Assembly: GCA_026988235.1 (NCBI GenBank)
Contig: JALSLQ010000035.1
Location: forward strand, 1-49,272
DNA from: Sulfurimonas sp.
GTDB lineage: Bacteria; Campylobacterota; Campylobacteria; Campylobacterales; Sulfurimonadaceae
Direction: 5' to 3'
DNA: 49,272 nt
The notes under the pieces are model-generated. The model was not told the origin of the DNA. It saw nothing but the letters and a program-made list of their open reading frames with translations, and made no database searches. Position 1 is the first letter of the stretch. The number at the start of each line of letters is the position of its first letter. Below are positions 19,715-31,157 of the stretch, one piece after another. The position numbers and the translations under genes are program-made.

Positions 19715-20266
19715 TTAAAACAATGTTGGTTCAAGGGCTTTAATTTTATAAGTTTTTCTATGTATTGCACAGTAACCATATTTTTTAATCATGGCTACAT
19801 GTAACTTCGTTCCGTAGCCTTTGTGCTTTTCAAACTGGTACTCGGGGTATTTTTTTGCTACTTCGAGAATATCTCTGTCATGGGTTACTTTTGCAAGGAT
19901 TGATGCAGCACTAACTTCAGGGACTTTGCCGTCTGCTTGTACCATTGTTTCAAGATTTTTCACTCCATAGGTCTGATTTCCGTCAAAAAGATACTCATCC
20001 GCTTGTAAGTTTTTTAAAATATCAATGAGCCCTTTTTTTAAGCATTTTGATATACCGTTGTCATCTATATCCTTTGCACAAAATTTTACAATATGATAAC
20101 TCGCATTTTTAACAATAAGCTCATATAAAGCTTCGCGTTTTTTGGCTGTTAATTTTTTAGAATCATTAAGCCCTTCTACCTTACCATGTAAGATACATCC
20201 TGCCATCACCAAATCGCCTGCCAGAGGACCTCTTCCTGCTTCATCTATGCCACATAAAATACCCAT
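19715..20266 (-). CDS. rnhB: Ribonuclease HII
   Basis: GIDEAGRGPLAGDLVMAGC, DSKKLT, AASILAKVTHDR. Confidence 0.95.
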   Translation of the reverse strand: MGILCGIDEAGRGPLAGDLVMAGCILHGKVEGLNDSKKLTAKKREALYELIVKNASYHIVKFCAKDIDDNGISKCLKKGLIDILKNLQADEYLFDGNQTYGVKNLETMVQADGKVPEVSAASILAKVTHDRDILEVAKKYPEYQFEKHKGYGTKLHVAMIKKYGYCAIHRKTYKIKALEPTLF

Positions 20267-20267
20267 A

Positions 20268-21332
20268 TTAATCTCCTAAAGCCCAAATGTCAAAAGGAAT
20301 TATATCCACACTGCTAAGCGGATGAGAAATATTTCCCTCTTTATTCATTGTAATGACTGTGATTTTTGTAATGCCATAGCTAAATATAAAAGCTTCAATA
20401 CTTGCAAGTTTGTTAAATAATCTTCTTTCATCTACAAAAGGCTTGCAGAGTATAATTTCATCACTTTGAGGCAGATAAAAATCAATGCCTTCTTCATAAT
20501 AACACTCCGTAGAAGATTTTAAAAGCTCAAGAAAAACCATATTCTCAAACAGTTTTGCAAAGTTTTTTTCAATACTCAAAGCCCCTTTTAAAGAGGTGTC
20601 GCATAAATAAACTTTTTTTGTTGCACGGGTGTGCTTGTATTTTGCAAGGAGATGAATGTATCTTTTTTGTGTGAGCAAATCAAATGATGTATATAATTTG
20701 TCTTTGGAAATTTTGCGTGTAAGTTTGAGTCTTTCATATAATGTAAAGGCTGAGAGCTTTTGTGACATAAATTTCGTACATAAACAAAGTATGTCAAATT
20801 CAATCTCACTTAAAGTAAATTGTAAAATATTTTGAAGATATACAATCTGCTCATCAGGTGTAATAGTATGCATAAAAGCAAATCCGCCAAGCTGAAAGAA
20901 ATGATTGAGCGCACTTGAGTCATATTTGTGTTCATACGCCAAAAACTCTTCATAATCAAGAGGATAAAGCGTCAAACATTTTAAAACATCTATATCATAA
21001 GGTATTTCACTCGTAATAATTAGCTGAGTGACATTGACAAATTTAATCTCAGGGCTGTAATTATCCAAAACAAGCGTGTCAATTTGGTTTAAATTACAAA
21101 AAGATGCAAGAGAAGCATTGAGTTTTTCTTTGTCAATTCGGATATCTCTACAGTTAATATATAAGTAAGAACTTTTTTTTAAGGACAAAAGATAATTTTT
21201 TACAAGATGGCTTTTCCCACTTTTACTGATGCCATTGATTTGATACGATTTGTCATTGATAAAAACTTTTCTTTGTATATATTTTTCTACATGTAAATCA
21301 GTTTTGTAAAATTTTTCAAGTAATATTTCCAT
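20268..21332 (-). CDS. ATP-binding protein (P-loop, DUF4143-like)
   Basis: Walker A GISKSGKSHL; LYINCRD; YPLDYEEFLAYE. Confidence 0.7.
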   Translation of the reverse strand: MEILLEKFYKTDLHVEKYIQRKVFINDKSYQINGISKSGKSHLVKNYLLSLKKSSYLYINCRDIRIDKEKLNASLASFCNLNQIDTLVLDNYSPEIKFVNVTQLIITSEIPYDIDVLKCLTLYPLDYEEFLAYEHKYDSSALNHFFQLGGFAFMHTITPDEQIVYLQNILQFTLSEIEFDILCLCTKFMSQKLSAFTLYERLKLTRKISKDKLYTSFDLLTQKRYIHLLAKYKHTRATKKVYLCDTSLKGALSIEKNFAKLFENMVFLELLKSSTECYYEEGIDFYLPQSDEIILCKPFVDERRLFNKLASIEAFIFSYGITKITVITMNKEGNISHPLSSVDIIPFDIWALGD

Positions 21333-21424
21333 AATTTTTCCAATTTTTAAACTCTCTAATTATATCACTTCCTTATTAAAAGGAAATAAATTATAAAGAA
21401 TTTTCATTTTTGCTCCCTAAATCC

Positions 21425-21453
21425 TTGAATATTATTAGCTTATTGAGTATAAT
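21425..21453 (+). promoter_or_regulatory. Candidate promoter TTGAAT-17 nt-TATAAT upstream of the S10 operon
   Basis: TTGAAT at 21425-21430, 17-nt spacer, TATAAT at 21448-21453, before rpsJ. Confidence 0.65.
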
Positions 21454-21508
21454 TCTGCTCCCTTAAATAGTTGGGCTAGGATCCAACGAGTTCTTTAGAA
21501 GGAAAAAC

Positions 21509-21820
21509 ATGGAAAAAATTCGTTTAAAATTGAAAGCTTATGATCATCGGGTACTTGATAGATCTGTAGCATCAATCGTAGAGGCTGTAAAGCGTACAGG
21601 TGCCGTAATTCGTGGTCCAATACCTTTACCAACAAAAATTCGTAAATATACAGTATTGAAATCAGTTCACGTTAACAAAAAAGCGCGTGAGCAGTTTGAA
21701 ATTCGTATGCACGCAAGAATGATCGACATCGTTTCTGCAACACCGGAAACAGTAGATTCATTAATGAAACTAGATCTTGCACCGGAAGTGGACGTTGAAG
21801 TTCGCTCTATGGACAAATAG
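21509..21820 (+). CDS. rpsJ: 30S ribosomal protein S10
   Basis: Conserved S10 sequence, first gene of the ribosomal array. Confidence 0.97.
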   Translation: MEKIRLKLKAYDHRVLDRSVASIVEAVKRTGAVIRGPIPLPTKIRKYTVLKSVHVNKKAREQFEIRMHARMIDIVSATPETVDSLMKLDLAPEVDVEVRSMDK

Positions 21821-21828
21821 GAGTAATC

Positions 21829-22404
21829 GTGGAATATATTGTTGAAAAAATCGGTATGAGCCGTACTATCACAGTTCCGTCTAAGCCAGTTACTCTTTTA
21901 AGAGTTTTAGATGCGAAAGTGTGTGAAGTGAATGAAGGTACTGCTATTGTAGCTTACAACAGTGGTAAAAAAATGAATAAAGCAATAGAAGGTCAACAGA
22001 AGAAATACAATCTTCCAACTGAATTCAACCGTTTTGTTACTTTAGAAGTAGCAAACGCCGAAGCTGGTGAATTAGATTTAATTCCGCTTGTAGAAGCAAG
22101 TGTTCTTAAAACTACTTTCAACACAAAAGGTCGTGGTTTTTCAGGTGCAATGAAGCGTTGGAATTTCGGTGGTGGTCCTGCATCTCACGGTCACAGAATG
22201 GGTCGTAGAACAGGTTCAATCGGTAATGCTGAATGGCCAGGTCGTGTAATGAAAGGTAAGAAAATGCCAGGTCATTATGGAAACACACAAAATAGTGTAA
22301 AAAATGAAATCGTTTCTTATGATGCTGAAAACAAAATCATTGCGGTTTTAGGTTCAGTTTCAGGGGCTAACGGTTCTTTAGGTCGTGTAAAGGTAGCTTC
22401 GTAA
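21829..22404 (+). CDS. rplC: 50S ribosomal protein L3 (GTG start)
   Basis: [33 protein letters not shown]. Confidence 0.97.
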   Translation: MEYIVEKIGMSRTITVPSKPVTLLRVLDAKVCEVNEGTAIVAYNSGKKMNKAIEGQQKKYNLPTEFNRFVTLEVANAEAGELDLIPLVEASVLKTTFNTKGRGFSGAMKRWNFGGGPASHGHRMGRRTGSIGNAEWPGRVMKGKKMPGHYGNTQNSVKNEIVSYDAENKIIAVLGSVSGANGSLGRVKVAS

Positions 22405-23018
22405 TGAGTGCAATTATTTTAAATGATAAAATGGAAAAAGCATCTGAGACGGCATTACCAGAGTCATTCTCTGGAATTAATCCTCATAACCTTTACCTTT
22501 ATGTAAAATCTGCTCAAGCTGCACAGCGTGCAAATACAGCGATTGCTAAAGGTAGAAGTGATGTGCGTGGTGGTGGTAAAAAACCATGGGCTCAAAAAGG
22601 TGGCGGGCGTGCTCGTGCCGGTTCTCGTCGTTCTCCTATATTTGTAGGTGGTGGTAAGGCATTTGGTCCTCAAAATAACCGTAACTACGATTTAAAAGTA
22701 AATAAAAAGCAAAAGAAACTTGCTTTAAACTTTGCTTTAAATGAGCATGCACAAAATGGTACTCTTTTTATCGTCGACAGTATTTCTGTTGAATCTGGTA
22801 AAACTAAAGATGCGGCAGCAATGTTCAAAGCTTTAGGGCAAAGAGATACACTTTTTGTTAAATCTTTATTAGATGAGTCAACATTTTTAGCGTTTGAGAA
22901 TTTACAGCAAACCTATGTTGTTGAATCTAATGAGTTAAACGCATACTTAGCTGCTAACTATCGCTCAATCGTGATAGAAAAAGCTGTATGGGAAACTTTA
23001 ACAAGTGAGGCTAAGTAA
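22404..23018 (+). CDS. rplD: 50S ribosomal protein L4
   Basis: [34 protein letters not shown]. Confidence 0.97.
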   Translation: MSAIILNDKMEKASETALPESFSGINPHNLYLYVKSAQAAQRANTAIAKGRSDVRGGGKKPWAQKGGGRARAGSRRSPIFVGGGKAFGPQNNRNYDLKVNKKQKKLALNFALNEHAQNGTLFIVDSISVESGKTKDAAAMFKALGQRDTLFVKSLLDESTFLAFENLQQTYVVESNELNAYLAANYRSIVIEKAVWETLTSEAK

Positions 23019-23299
23019 TGGCTGATATTACAGATATTAAATCTATTTTATATACAGAGAAGACTTTAGGTTTACAAGAAGATGGTGTTATAGTTGTTCA
23101 AACTGCACCGCGTATGACTAAAACAGGTCTTAAAGAGGTGTTTAGAGAGTATTTTGGAATTATTCCTTCAAAAATTAACTCTTTAAATCAAAACGGAAAA
23201 GTGAAAATGTTCCGTGGCAAAAAGGGTAAACAAAATGACTTTAAAAAGTTTTATGTCACTTTACCTGAAGGTGCACAAATAGAAAGTTTGGCGGTATAA
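23018..23299 (+). CDS. rplW: 50S ribosomal protein L23
   Basis: Synteny and L23-like sequence. Confidence 0.95.
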   Translation: MADITDIKSILYTEKTLGLQEDGVIVVQTAPRMTKTGLKEVFREYFGIIPSKINSLNQNGKVKMFRGKKGKQNDFKKFYVTLPEGAQIESLAV

Positions 23300-23300
23300 G

Positions 23301-24146
23301 ATGGCAATTAAAACTTATAGACCGATAACTCCGTCTCGTCGTTTTTACACGAATGTAGATAGTTCAGATATCACTGCTAAAGCTAGCGTTCGTTCATTAT
23401 TAGTAAAACTTCCAACAACTGCTGGTCGTAATAATAATGGTCGTATCACATCTCGTCACAGACAAGCTGGTGCGAAAAAGCTTTATCGTATTATTGATTT
23501 CAAAAGAGATAAATTCGGCATAGCCGGTACAGTATCTGCAATTGAGTATGATCCATACCGTAACTGCCGTATTGCATTAATTACTTATGTGGACGGTGAA
23601 AAAAGATATATCCTGCAAGCAAAAGGTTTAAATGTTGGCGATATAGTTGAGTCTGCAGAGTCTGGTTTAGATGTGAAGCCGGGTAATACAATGAAACTCA
23701 AAAATATTCCTATTGGAACACTTGTTCATAATGTAGAGCTTAAAACTGGTAAAGGCGGACAAATGGTTCGTTCAGCTGGAACATCTGCTCAGATTATGGG
23801 TCGTGATGGAAAGTATGTATCTTTACGCATGCCTTCATCAGAGATGCGTTTAGTTCTTGGTGAGTGTTTAGCTACTGTTGGAATTGTTGGAAATGAAGAA
23901 TTTGCAAATATTGTAATTGCAAAAGCTGGTCGTCAGCGTCACCTTGGAATTCGTCCTCAAACTCGTGGTTCTGCAATGAATCCAATTGATCACCCGCATG
24001 GTGGTGGTGAAGGTAAAACGAACTCAGGTCGTCATCCGGTTACTCCTTGGGGTAAACCAACTAAGGGTGCTAAGACTCGTCGTAAAAAAGCTAGTGATAA
24101 ATTAATTATTACTCGCCGTAAACCAAATGCTAAAAGGGTAGGTTAA
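23301..24146 (+). CDS. rplB: 50S ribosomal protein L2
   Basis: [31 protein letters not shown]. Confidence 0.98.
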   Translation: MAIKTYRPITPSRRFYTNVDSSDITAKASVRSLLVKLPTTAGRNNNGRITSRHRQAGAKKLYRIIDFKRDKFGIAGTVSAIEYDPYRNCRIALITYVDGEKRYILQAKGLNVGDIVESAESGLDVKPGNTMKLKNIPIGTLVHNVELKTGKGGQMVRSAGTSAQIMGRDGKYVSLRMPSSEMRLVLGECLATVGIVGNEEFANIVIAKAGRQRHLGIRPQTRGSAMNPIDHPHGGGEGKTNSGRHPVTPWGKPTKGAKTRRKKASDKLIITRRKPNAKRVG

Positions 24147-24148
24147 TA

Positions 24149-24424
24149 ATGGCTCGTTCAGTAAAAAAAGGTCCATTCGTAGATGATCATTTAATGAAAA
24201 AAGTGGAGGCTATGAAAGCCGAAGCAAAGAAAAAACCTATTAAAACTTGGTCAAGAAGATCTATGATTCTTCCTGATATGGTTGGTTTAACAATAAATGT
24301 TCATAATGGTCGCCAATTCGTTCCTGTATATGTTACAGAGAACCACATTGGTTATAAATTTGGTGAATTCGCACCAACTCGTACATTTAAGGGCCATAAG
24401 GGCTCTGTTCAAAAGAAGGGGTAG
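24149..24424 (+). CDS. rpsS: 30S ribosomal protein S19
   Basis: [15 protein letters not shown]. Confidence 0.97.
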   Translation: MARSVKKGPFVDDHLMKKVEAMKAEAKKKPIKTWSRRSMILPDMVGLTINVHNGRQFVPVYVTENHIGYKFGEFAPTRTFKGHKGSVQKKG

Positions 24425-24426
24425 TC

Positions 24427-24744
24427 ATGGCTAGAGCATTATTAAAGTTTATCCGTGTATCACCTATTAAATCTCGTCTTATTGCGCGTGAAGTGCAGGG
24501 TATGAATGCAGAAGAAGCACTAGCAGCTTTAGAATTCACTCCAAATAAGGCAGCAAAAATTATCTCTAAAGTAATTGCATCTGCAGTTGCTAACAGTGGT
24601 AGTGAAGCTGAAGATTGTGTAATTACATCATGTCGTGTTGACAATGGTCCAGTACTTAAGCGTTTCCGTCCACGAGCTCGTGGTATGGCTTCAGGTATTA
24701 GAAAACCAACAGCACATATCTTAGTAGAAGTAGAGGGTAAATAA
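24427..24744 (+). CDS. rplV: 50S ribosomal protein L22
   Basis: Synteny; [20 protein letters not shown]. Confidence 0.97.
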   Translation: MARALLKFIRVSPIKSRLIAREVQGMNAEEALAALEFTPNKAAKIISKVIASAVANSGSEAEDCVITSCRVDNGPVLKRFRPRARGMASGIRKPTAHILVEVEGK

Positions 24745-24745
24745 T

Positions 24746-25462
24746 ATGGGTCAAAAAGTTAATCCTATTGGTTTGCGTCTTGGTATCAACCGTAATTGGG
24801 AATCTCGTTGGTTTCCAAACTTTAAAACTGCTCCGGCAGCTTTAGGGGAAGATTACAAGATAAGAACATTTTTAAAGAAAGAGCTTTATTATGCTGGTGT
24901 TTCTAACATCATCATTGAGCGAACAGTTAAAAGACTTCGTGTGACTATCGTTGCAGCTCGTCCTGGTATTATTATTGGGAAAAAAGGTGCAGATATAGAG
25001 AAGCTCAAAACTGCTGTTCAAAAACTTGTTGGTAAAGCTATTTCTATTAACATTAAAGAAGAGAAAAAAGCACAAACTTCAGCACAATTGGTTGCTGAAA
25101 ATGTTGCGACTCAATTAGAACGCCGTGTTGCATTTCGTAGAGCTATGAAAAAAGTTATGCAGGGTGCACAGCGTTCTGGTGCTAAAGGTATCAAAATTGC
25201 AGTTGCCGGTCGTTTAGGCGGTGCTGAAATGGCTCGTACTGAATGGTATTTAGAGGGACGCGTTCCTCTTCATACTCTTCGTGCAAAAATTGATTATGGT
25301 TTCGCTGAAGCACATACTACATACGGTATTATCGGTGTAAAAGTATGGATATTCAAAGGGGAAGTACTGACTAAAGGTATTCCTGCAGAAGCTAAAGAAG
25401 AGAAAAAAGAGCGTCGTGGTAGAAAACCAGTGAGACGTGAAAATAGTGAAAAGGCTGAATAA
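24746..25462 (+). CDS. rpsC: 30S ribosomal protein S3
   Basis: [53 protein letters not shown]. Confidence 0.98.
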   Translation: MGQKVNPIGLRLGINRNWESRWFPNFKTAPAALGEDYKIRTFLKKELYYAGVSNIIIERTVKRLRVTIVAARPGIIIGKKGADIEKLKTAVQKLVGKAISINIKEEKKAQTSAQLVAENVATQLERRVAFRRAMKKVMQGAQRSGAKGIKIAVAGRLGGAEMARTEWYLEGRVPLHTLRAKIDYGFAEAHTTYGIIGVKVWIFKGEVLTKGIPAEAKEEKKERRGRKPVRRENSEKAE

Positions 25463-25464
25463 TC

Positions 25465-25890
25465 ATGTTAATGCCAAAAAGAACAAAATATCGTAAAGTA
25501 ATGAAAGGTCGTAACCGTGGTTACGCTCGTTCTGGTTACAAGTTAGCTTTTGGTGACATCGCATTTAAAGCAGTAGAAGCTGGTCGTATCAACTCTCGTC
25601 AGATTGAGTCGGCTCGTATCTCTGCAACGCGTCATATTAAGCGTCAAGGTAAGATTTGGATTCGTGTTTTCCCTGCTAAGCCGTTAACTGCAAAACCTCT
25701 TGAAACTCGTATGGGTAAAGGTAAAGGTGCAGTTGATCAATGGGTAATGAACATTAAGCCAGGTCGTATAATCTTTGAAATGGGTGGTGTACCTGAAGAT
25801 ATTGCTCGTGAAGCATTAATTCTTGCGATGCATAAATTACCATTCAAATGTAAAATTGTTACTGCGGAGATGAACAATGAAATATTCTGA
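25465..25890 (+). CDS. rplP: 50S ribosomal protein L16 (start likely ATG 25471)
   Basis: [24 protein letters not shown] motif. Confidence 0.97.
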   Translation: MLMPKRTKYRKVMKGRNRGYARSGYKLAFGDIAFKAVEAGRINSRQIESARISATRHIKRQGKIWIRVFPAKPLTAKPLETRMGKGKGAVDQWVMNIKPGRIIFEMGGVPEDIAREALILAMHKLPFKCKIVTAEMNNEIF

Positions 25891-26065
25891 TTTAGCAGAT
25901 AAAAATTCAGCTGAACTTCAAGCAATGCTTAAAGAAAGAAAAACTGAGCTGTTTACTTTAAAAATTAAACAAAAGACGATGCAATTACAAAATACTAGCG
26001 AACTTAGAGTCGCTAAAAAAGATATTGCTAGAATTAATACTGCACTTGCTGCAGTAGAAAAGTAG
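25877..26065 (+). CDS. rpmC: 50S ribosomal protein L29
   Basis: Synteny and L29-like sequence. Confidence 0.93.
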   Translation: MKYSDLADKNSAELQAMLKERKTELFTLKIKQKTMQLQNTSELRVAKKDIARINTALAAVEK

Positions 26066-26074
26066 GGGCGAGCG

Positions 26075-26320
26075 ATGGCTAATAAGCGTGAAATTCAAGG
26101 TAACGTAATTAAAATTGCAGGCGATAAAACAGTAACTATTGTTGTTGAGCGTCGTGTAATGCATCCTCGTTATCATAAAGTTGTAAAGCGTTTCAAAAAG
26201 TACTTAGTACATGATGAGCGTAATGAAGTTAAAGTTGGAGACGAGATTGTTGCAATCGAGTGTCGTCCACTTTCTAAGACTAAATCTTTTAGACTTAAAA
26301 CAGTTGTAAAAGGAGCGTAG
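26075..26320 (+). CDS. rpsQ: 30S ribosomal protein S17
   Basis: [36 protein letters not shown]. Confidence 0.97.
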   Translation: MANKREIQGNVIKIAGDKTVTIVVERRVMHPRYHKVVKRFKKYLVHDERNEVKVGDEIVAIECRPLSKTKSFRLKTVVKGA

Positions 26321-26322
26321 TA

Positions 26323-26691
26323 ATGATTCAAGGTTTTACTCGTTTAAATGTAGCTGATAATACAGGTGCTAAAGAGATTATGTGTATTAAGGTACTTGGT
26401 GGTTCTAAGCGTCGCTATGCTTCAATAGGTGATGTTATTGTTGCTTCTGTGAAAAAAGCGATTCCAACTGCTAAAGTGAAAAAAGGTAAAGTTGTAAAAG
26501 CTGTTGTTGTAAGAACTCATAAAGAAGTTCAGCGTGAAAACGGTTCATTAATTCGTTTTGATGATAACGCAGCAGTTATACTTGATGACAAGAGAGAACC
26601 AATCGGTACTCGTATCTTCGGACCAATTGGTCGTGAAGTGCGTTACGCAGGATTTATGAAAATTGTATCTCTTGCACCGGAGGTTGTGTAA
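26323..26691 (+). CDS. rplN: 50S ribosomal protein L14
   Basis: [27 protein letters not shown]. Confidence 0.97.
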   Translation: MIQGFTRLNVADNTGAKEIMCIKVLGGSKRRYASIGDVIVASVKKAIPTAKVKKGKVVKAVVVRTHKEVQRENGSLIRFDDNAAVILDDKREPIGTRIFGPIGREVRYAGFMKIVSLAPEVV

Positions 26692-26921
26692 TGTCAAAGT
26701 TTAATTTCAAAAAAGGCGATATAGTAGAAATTATCGCTGGAGATGATCGTGGAACTAAGGCTGCTGTTTTAGCAGTAATGCCAAAGAAAAACAAGGTTAT
26801 CGTAGAGGGTTGTAAAATAGCTAAAAAAGCTATTAAGCCAACTGAAGAGAACACTAAAGGTGGGCATATCAAAAAAGAGATGCCTATTGATGTTTCAAAT
26901 GTACGTAAAGTGGAGGCATAA
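26691..26921 (+). CDS. rplX: 50S ribosomal protein L24
   Basis: [34 protein letters not shown]. Confidence 0.95.
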   Translation: MSKFNFKKGDIVEIIAGDDRGTKAAVLAVMPKKNKVIVEGCKIAKKAIKPTEENTKGGHIKKEMPIDVSNVRKVEA

Positions 26922-26925
26922 TTAG

Positions 26926-27471
26926 ATGGCTCGTTTAAAAGAAAAATATTTAGCACTCAAACCAGAAATTCAAGCAGCTTTAGATATTAAAAATGTAATG
27001 CAGATTCCTGCATTAGATAAAATTATTATCTCTGTTGGTGCCGGTTTTGCTATGAAAGATAACAAACTTATTCAAAATATTGAAGATACAATTACGACAA
27101 TAGCTGGTCAAAAAGCTACTACAGTAATTGCAAAAAAATCTGTTGCAGGTTTTAAAGTTCGTGAAGGCATGCCTGTTGGTATCCGTGTAACACTTCGTGG
27201 TGAAAATATGTACAATTTCTTTGATCGCCTTGTGTCGATTGCACTTCCTCGTGTAAAAGATTTCCGTGGTGTTGCTAGAAATGGTTTTGACGGTCGTGGT
27301 AACTATAACTTCGGTCTTCAAGAACAATTAATTTTCCCGGAAGTTAGCTATGATTCAATCATGCAAATCCATGGTATGAATATCACAGTTGTTACAACTG
27401 CTGATTCAGATAAGGCGGCATTTACTCTTTTAGAGAAAATGGGAATGCCTTTTAGTAAAGGGAGCAACTAA
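26926..27471 (+). CDS. rplE: 50S ribosomal protein L5
   Basis: L5 sequence ([16 protein letters not shown]). Confidence 0.97.
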   Translation: MARLKEKYLALKPEIQAALDIKNVMQIPALDKIIISVGAGFAMKDNKLIQNIEDTITTIAGQKATTVIAKKSVAGFKVREGMPVGIRVTLRGENMYNFFDRLVSIALPRVKDFRGVARNGFDGRGNYNFGLQEQLIFPEVSYDSIMQIHGMNITVVTTADSDKAAFTLLEKMGMPFSKGSN

Positions 27472-27656
27472 TGGCTAAGAAGTCTATGATCGCTAAAGCA
27501 AAAAGAACTCCAAAATTTAAAGTGCGTGGATATACGCGTTGTCAGATTTGTGGTCGCCCACACTCTGTATTGAGAGATTTTGGAATTTGTCGTATCTGCT
27601 TTAGAAAAATGGCAAATGAAGGTTTAATACCAGGTGTTAGAAAGTCTAGTTGGTAA
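27471..27656 (+). CDS. rpsN: 30S ribosomal protein S14 type Z (zinc-binding)
   Basis: [22 protein letters not shown] four-Cys zinc motif. Confidence 0.97.
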   Translation: MAKKSMIAKAKRTPKFKVRGYTRCQICGRPHSVLRDFGICRICFRKMANEGLIPGVRKSSW

Positions 27657-27687
27657 TATTTCCAAGTAGAAACTCCTAACAATAGCA

Positions 27688-27707
27688 GATGTCTTTTAGA
27701 AGACATC
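27688..27707 (+). promoter_or_regulatory. Perfect 8-bp stem-loop between rpsN and rpsH
   Basis: GATGTCTT-TTAG-AAGACATC in the only sizeable gap of the S10-spc array. Confidence 0.6.
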
Positions 27708-27724
27708 CACATTAAGGAAAAATA

Positions 27725-28123
27725 ATGGCAATTAATGATTTAGTGTCAGATGCGTTAACGCGTGTTCGTAATGCTGGTATGAGAAGATTACCCGTTACTA
27801 CTTTAGTACACTCTAAGAGTGTTGAAGCTGTAGCAAATATCTTAGTAGATAAAGGTTACATTGAATCTTGTAATGTAATTGAAGATGGCGTGAAAAAAAC
27901 TATCAAGGTCGTATTGAAGTACGGTGAAGATGGAAAAACTGTAATTAATGAAATGAAAAGAGTTTCTAAGCCCGGTCGTCGTGTTTACAAAGGCAAAGAA
28001 GACATTAAACGTTTCAAAAATGGTTACGGAACTATTATTGTTAGTACATCACATGGCGTTCTACCAAATGACAAAGCTTATGAGCTTGGTATTGGTGGTG
28101 AAGTTATGTGTACGGTTTGGTAG
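27725..28123 (+). CDS. rpsH: 30S ribosomal protein S8
   Basis: S8 sequence ([26 protein letters not shown]). Confidence 0.97.
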   Translation: MAINDLVSDALTRVRNAGMRRLPVTTLVHSKSVEAVANILVDKGYIESCNVIEDGVKKTIKVVLKYGEDGKTVINEMKRVSKPGRRVYKGKEDIKRFKNGYGTIIVSTSHGVLPNDKAYELGIGGEVMCTVW

Positions 28124-28132
28124 GGAGATAGC

Positions 28133-28669
28133 ATGTCAAGAATTGGAAAAAATCCTGTAGAATTTGCGAGTGACATTACTGTTACTACAAATGGAAATGT
28201 TATAACTTTTGCTAAAGGCAAAAATAGTGTTGATTTAGATACAAAAGGGTATGTTACTTTCGCTGTAGAAGGCAATACTTTAACTTTTAAAAATCTTTCA
28301 GATTCTCGTGAGCATAGAGCTTTCTGGGGTACTTTTAGAGCATTGGCTCAAAATATCGTTACTGGTTTAACTACTGGTTATTCTAAGCAATTAGAAATCA
28401 ACGGTGTTGGTTATAGAGCAGCTGTAAAAGGAAAAGTTTTAAATCTTCAACTTGGTTTTTCTCATGATATTAATTATGATTTACCAGAAGCTTTAGAAGC
28501 AAGTGTTGAGAAGAATGTTATTACTCTTAAAAGCCATGACAAACAAATGTTAGGTCAAGTTGCTGCTGAGATTAGATCATTCCGTCCACCAGAGCCTTAC
28601 AAAGGTAAAGGTGTTAAATACATAGATGAGCATATCGTGCGTAAAGCCGGTAAAACTGCTAAGAAATAA
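28133..28669 (+). CDS. rplF: 50S ribosomal protein L6
   Basis: [21 protein letters not shown]. Confidence 0.97.
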   Translation: MSRIGKNPVEFASDITVTTNGNVITFAKGKNSVDLDTKGYVTFAVEGNTLTFKNLSDSREHRAFWGTFRALAQNIVTGLTTGYSKQLEINGVGYRAAVKGKVLNLQLGFSHDINYDLPEALEASVEKNVITLKSHDKQMLGQVAAEIRSFRPPEPYKGKGVKYIDEHIVRKAGKTAKK

Positions 28670-28682
28670 GGGAGGAAGATAG

Positions 28683-29039
28683 ATGAATGCTAAAGTATTA
28701 AAAAATAAAATTGCTAACCGTTTAAAGCGTAAGCGCCGTATTCGTGCAAAAATATCTGGGTGTGCTAAACTTCCTCGTGTTTCTGTATTTAAATCAAACC
28801 GTTACCTAAGTGTACAAGCAATTGATGATGCAACTGCAACAACAATTTGCTCAATACATTCAAAGGCTACTGGTCACAAAGCTAATAAAGAAGGTGCTGC
28901 TGCACTTGGTGAGGCATTTGCTGCTAAACTCAAAGAAGCAAACATCTCTGAGATTGTATTTGACCGTAATGGTTACCAATATCATGGCGTAATCGCTGCA
29001 TTTGGTGACGCAATTCGTGCAAACGAAATTAAGTTCTAG
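28683..29039 (+). CDS. rplR: 50S ribosomal protein L18
   Basis: [18 protein letters not shown]-type L18, [20 protein letters not shown]. Confidence 0.96.
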   Translation: MNAKVLKNKIANRLKRKRRIRAKISGCAKLPRVSVFKSNRYLSVQAIDDATATTICSIHSKATGHKANKEGAAALGEAFAAKLKEANISEIVFDRNGYQYHGVIAAFGDAIRANEIKF

Positions 29040-29044
29040 GGGTT

Positions 29045-29488
29045 ATGATGGAAATCAATAGAGATGAATTTGAAGAAGCAATAGTAAATATTGGTCGTGT
29101 AACTAAAGTTGTTAAGGGTGGTAGAAGATTTCGTTTTACTGCACTTATCGTTGTTGGTAACAAAAACGGTACTGTAGGTTATGGTGTTGGTAAAGCAAAA
29201 GAAGTTCCTGATGCTATTCGTAAAGCTGTAGATAATGCTTTTAAAAATTTAACAACTGTTAAAATTAAAGGTTCTACTATAGCACACGATATTGAGCATA
29301 AATATAATGCTTCTCGTGTATTACTAAAACCAGCATCAGAAGGTACTGGTGTTATTGCCGGTGGAGCAGCGAGACCTGTTCTTGAACTTGCAGGGATTAA
29401 AGATATCCTTACAAAGTCAATCGGTTCAAACAATCCAAACACACTAGTGCGTGCTACAATTGAAGCACTTTCTCGTATAAAAGGATAG
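29045..29488 (+). CDS. rpsE: 30S ribosomal protein S5
   Basis: [43 protein letters not shown]. Confidence 0.98.
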   Translation: MMEINRDEFEEAIVNIGRVTKVVKGGRRFRFTALIVVGNKNGTVGYGVGKAKEVPDAIRKAVDNAFKNLTTVKIKGSTIAHDIEHKYNASRVLLKPASEGTGVIAGGAARPVLELAGIKDILTKSIGSNNPNTLVRATIEALSRIKG

Positions 29489-29491
29489 AAA

Positions 29492-29890
29492 ATGGGTATT
29501 GAAAACTTAACACCTGCAGAGGGTTCAACAGCTAATCGTAAGCGTGTTGGGCGCGGTCAAGGTTCTGGTACAGGTAAGACTGCCGCTCGTGGTCAAAAAG
29601 GTCAGAAATCTCGTTCAGGTTATAAAAGAAAAAGAAACTTTGAGGGTGGACAACAACCACTTGCAAAGCGTTTACCAAAAATTGGTTTTCACTCTAAAGT
29701 GTTGAAACCATATATAATTAACGTTGAAAAAATCAAAGCTGTTGCAGAGCTTGGTGAAATTACAATGGAGACAATCCGTTGTGTTCACAAAGTTGCTTCT
29801 TCAGTAACTAAAATTAAATTAGTAGGTGCTTCTGCAAAAGATTTAGCACCAAAAATTAAAGATGAAAACGTTACAACAACGGGTAACTAG
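29492..29890 (+). CDS. rplO: 50S ribosomal protein L15
   Basis: [27 protein letters not shown]. Confidence 0.97.
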   Translation: MGIENLTPAEGSTANRKRVGRGQGSGTGKTAARGQKGQKSRSGYKRKRNFEGGQQPLAKRLPKIGFHSKVLKPYIINVEKIKAVAELGEITMETIRCVHKVASSVTKIKLVGASAKDLAPKIKDENVTTTGN

Positions 29891-29892
29891 TT

Positions 29893-31155
29893 GTGAATAA
29901 AAATCTAGTAAATAAGATACTTATTACTATCGGGTTTTTATTTATCTACCGCCTACTGGCTTATGTGCCAGTACCGGGCGTAGATACAGCTGTTATTGCT
30001 TCTTTCTTCAACTCACATCAATCAGACTCATTAGGACTATTCAATATGTTTAGTGGTAATGCTGTTAAGAGAATGTCAATTATTTCACTTGGAATTATGC
30101 CTTATATCACAGCTTCTATCATCATGGAGCTTCTTGCTGCAACTTTTCCAACTTTGGGTCAGATGAAAAAAGAGCGCGATGGTATGGTGAAATATATGCA
30201 AATTATTCGTTATGCAACGATTGTTATTACAATCATTCAAGCAATTGGTGTAAGTGTTGGATTACAAAGCTTAACGGGACCTACAGGCAATAGTGCAATA
30301 CTCGCTGACCATAATACATTCATACTGCTTTCTGCTGTTTCAATGTTGGCAGGAACTATGCTTCTTATGTGGATAGGTGAACAAATTACACAAAGCGGTA
30401 TCGGTAATGGTATTTCCCTTATTATTTTCGCAGGTATTGTTTCGGCAATTCCAAGAGCAATTGGTCAAACTATTGAAATGGTGAACACGGGTGCGATGAG
30501 TTTTATTACTGTTATTGCTATTGTTTCTCTTATTTTAATCACTGTTGGCATAATTATATATGTCGAACTTGGCGAACGTCGAGTTCCCATTACCTATGCG
30601 AAAAAGACGATGATGCAAAATCAAAATAAACGTGTAATGAACTATATTCCAATTAAAGTAAACTTGGCTGGTGTTATTCCTGTTATTTTTGCAAGTGCTA
30701 TTTTAATGTTTCCGATGACAGTGCTCTCAAGTAGTACAAACCCTACGATTCAGGCAATTGCAGATTACTTAAATCCAAACAGTTACTTTTTTAACTTTTT
30801 AACATTTGCGTTTGTAGTTTTCTTTGCATTTTTCTATGCAAGTATTACATTTAATGCAAAAGATATAGCAGATAACTTAAAAAGGCAAGGTGGATTTATT
30901 CCTGGTATTCGTACCGGTAATGCGACAAAAGACTTTTTAAATGAAACTGCAAGTAGGTTAACATTTACGGGTGCCCTATACCTCGGATTGGTTGCAACTT
31001 TACCTTTTATGATTATCAAAGGTTTAGGCGTACCATTTTTCTTTGGCGGTACTGCTGTTTTAATCGTTGTTCAGGTTGCTCTTGACACAATGAGAAAAAT
31101 TGAAGCGCAGATATATATGAGTAAATATGAAACTTTAAGTGCGGTTGGTTTATAG
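29893..31155 (+). CDS. secY: Protein translocase subunit SecY (GTG start)
   Basis: RLLAYVPVPGVD, GNGISLIIFAGIV, ERRVPITYAKK, GGFIPGIRTG. Confidence 0.98.
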   Translation: MNKNLVNKILITIGFLFIYRLLAYVPVPGVDTAVIASFFNSHQSDSLGLFNMFSGNAVKRMSIISLGIMPYITASIIMELLAATFPTLGQMKKERDGMVKYMQIIRYATIVITIIQAIGVSVGLQSLTGPTGNSAILADHNTFILLSAVSMLAGTMLLMWIGEQITQSGIGNGISLIIFAGIVSAIPRAIGQTIEMVNTGAMSFITVIAIVSLILITVGIIIYVELGERRVPITYAKKTMMQNQNKRVMNYIPIKVNLAGVIPVIFASAILMFPMTVLSSSTNPTIQAIADYLNPNSYFFNFLTFAFVVFFAFFYASITFNAKDIADNLKRQGGFIPGIRTGNATKDFLNETASRLTFTGALYLGLVATLPFMIIKGLGVPFFFGGTAVLIVVQVALDTMRKIEAQIYMSKYETLSAVGL

Positions 31156-31157
31156 CA

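Noticed and set aside
20180-20192. Additional palindrome copy (ACCATGTAAG) within rnhB
   Set aside because: Does not contain the TACATGTA core, so it was not counted with the motif family.
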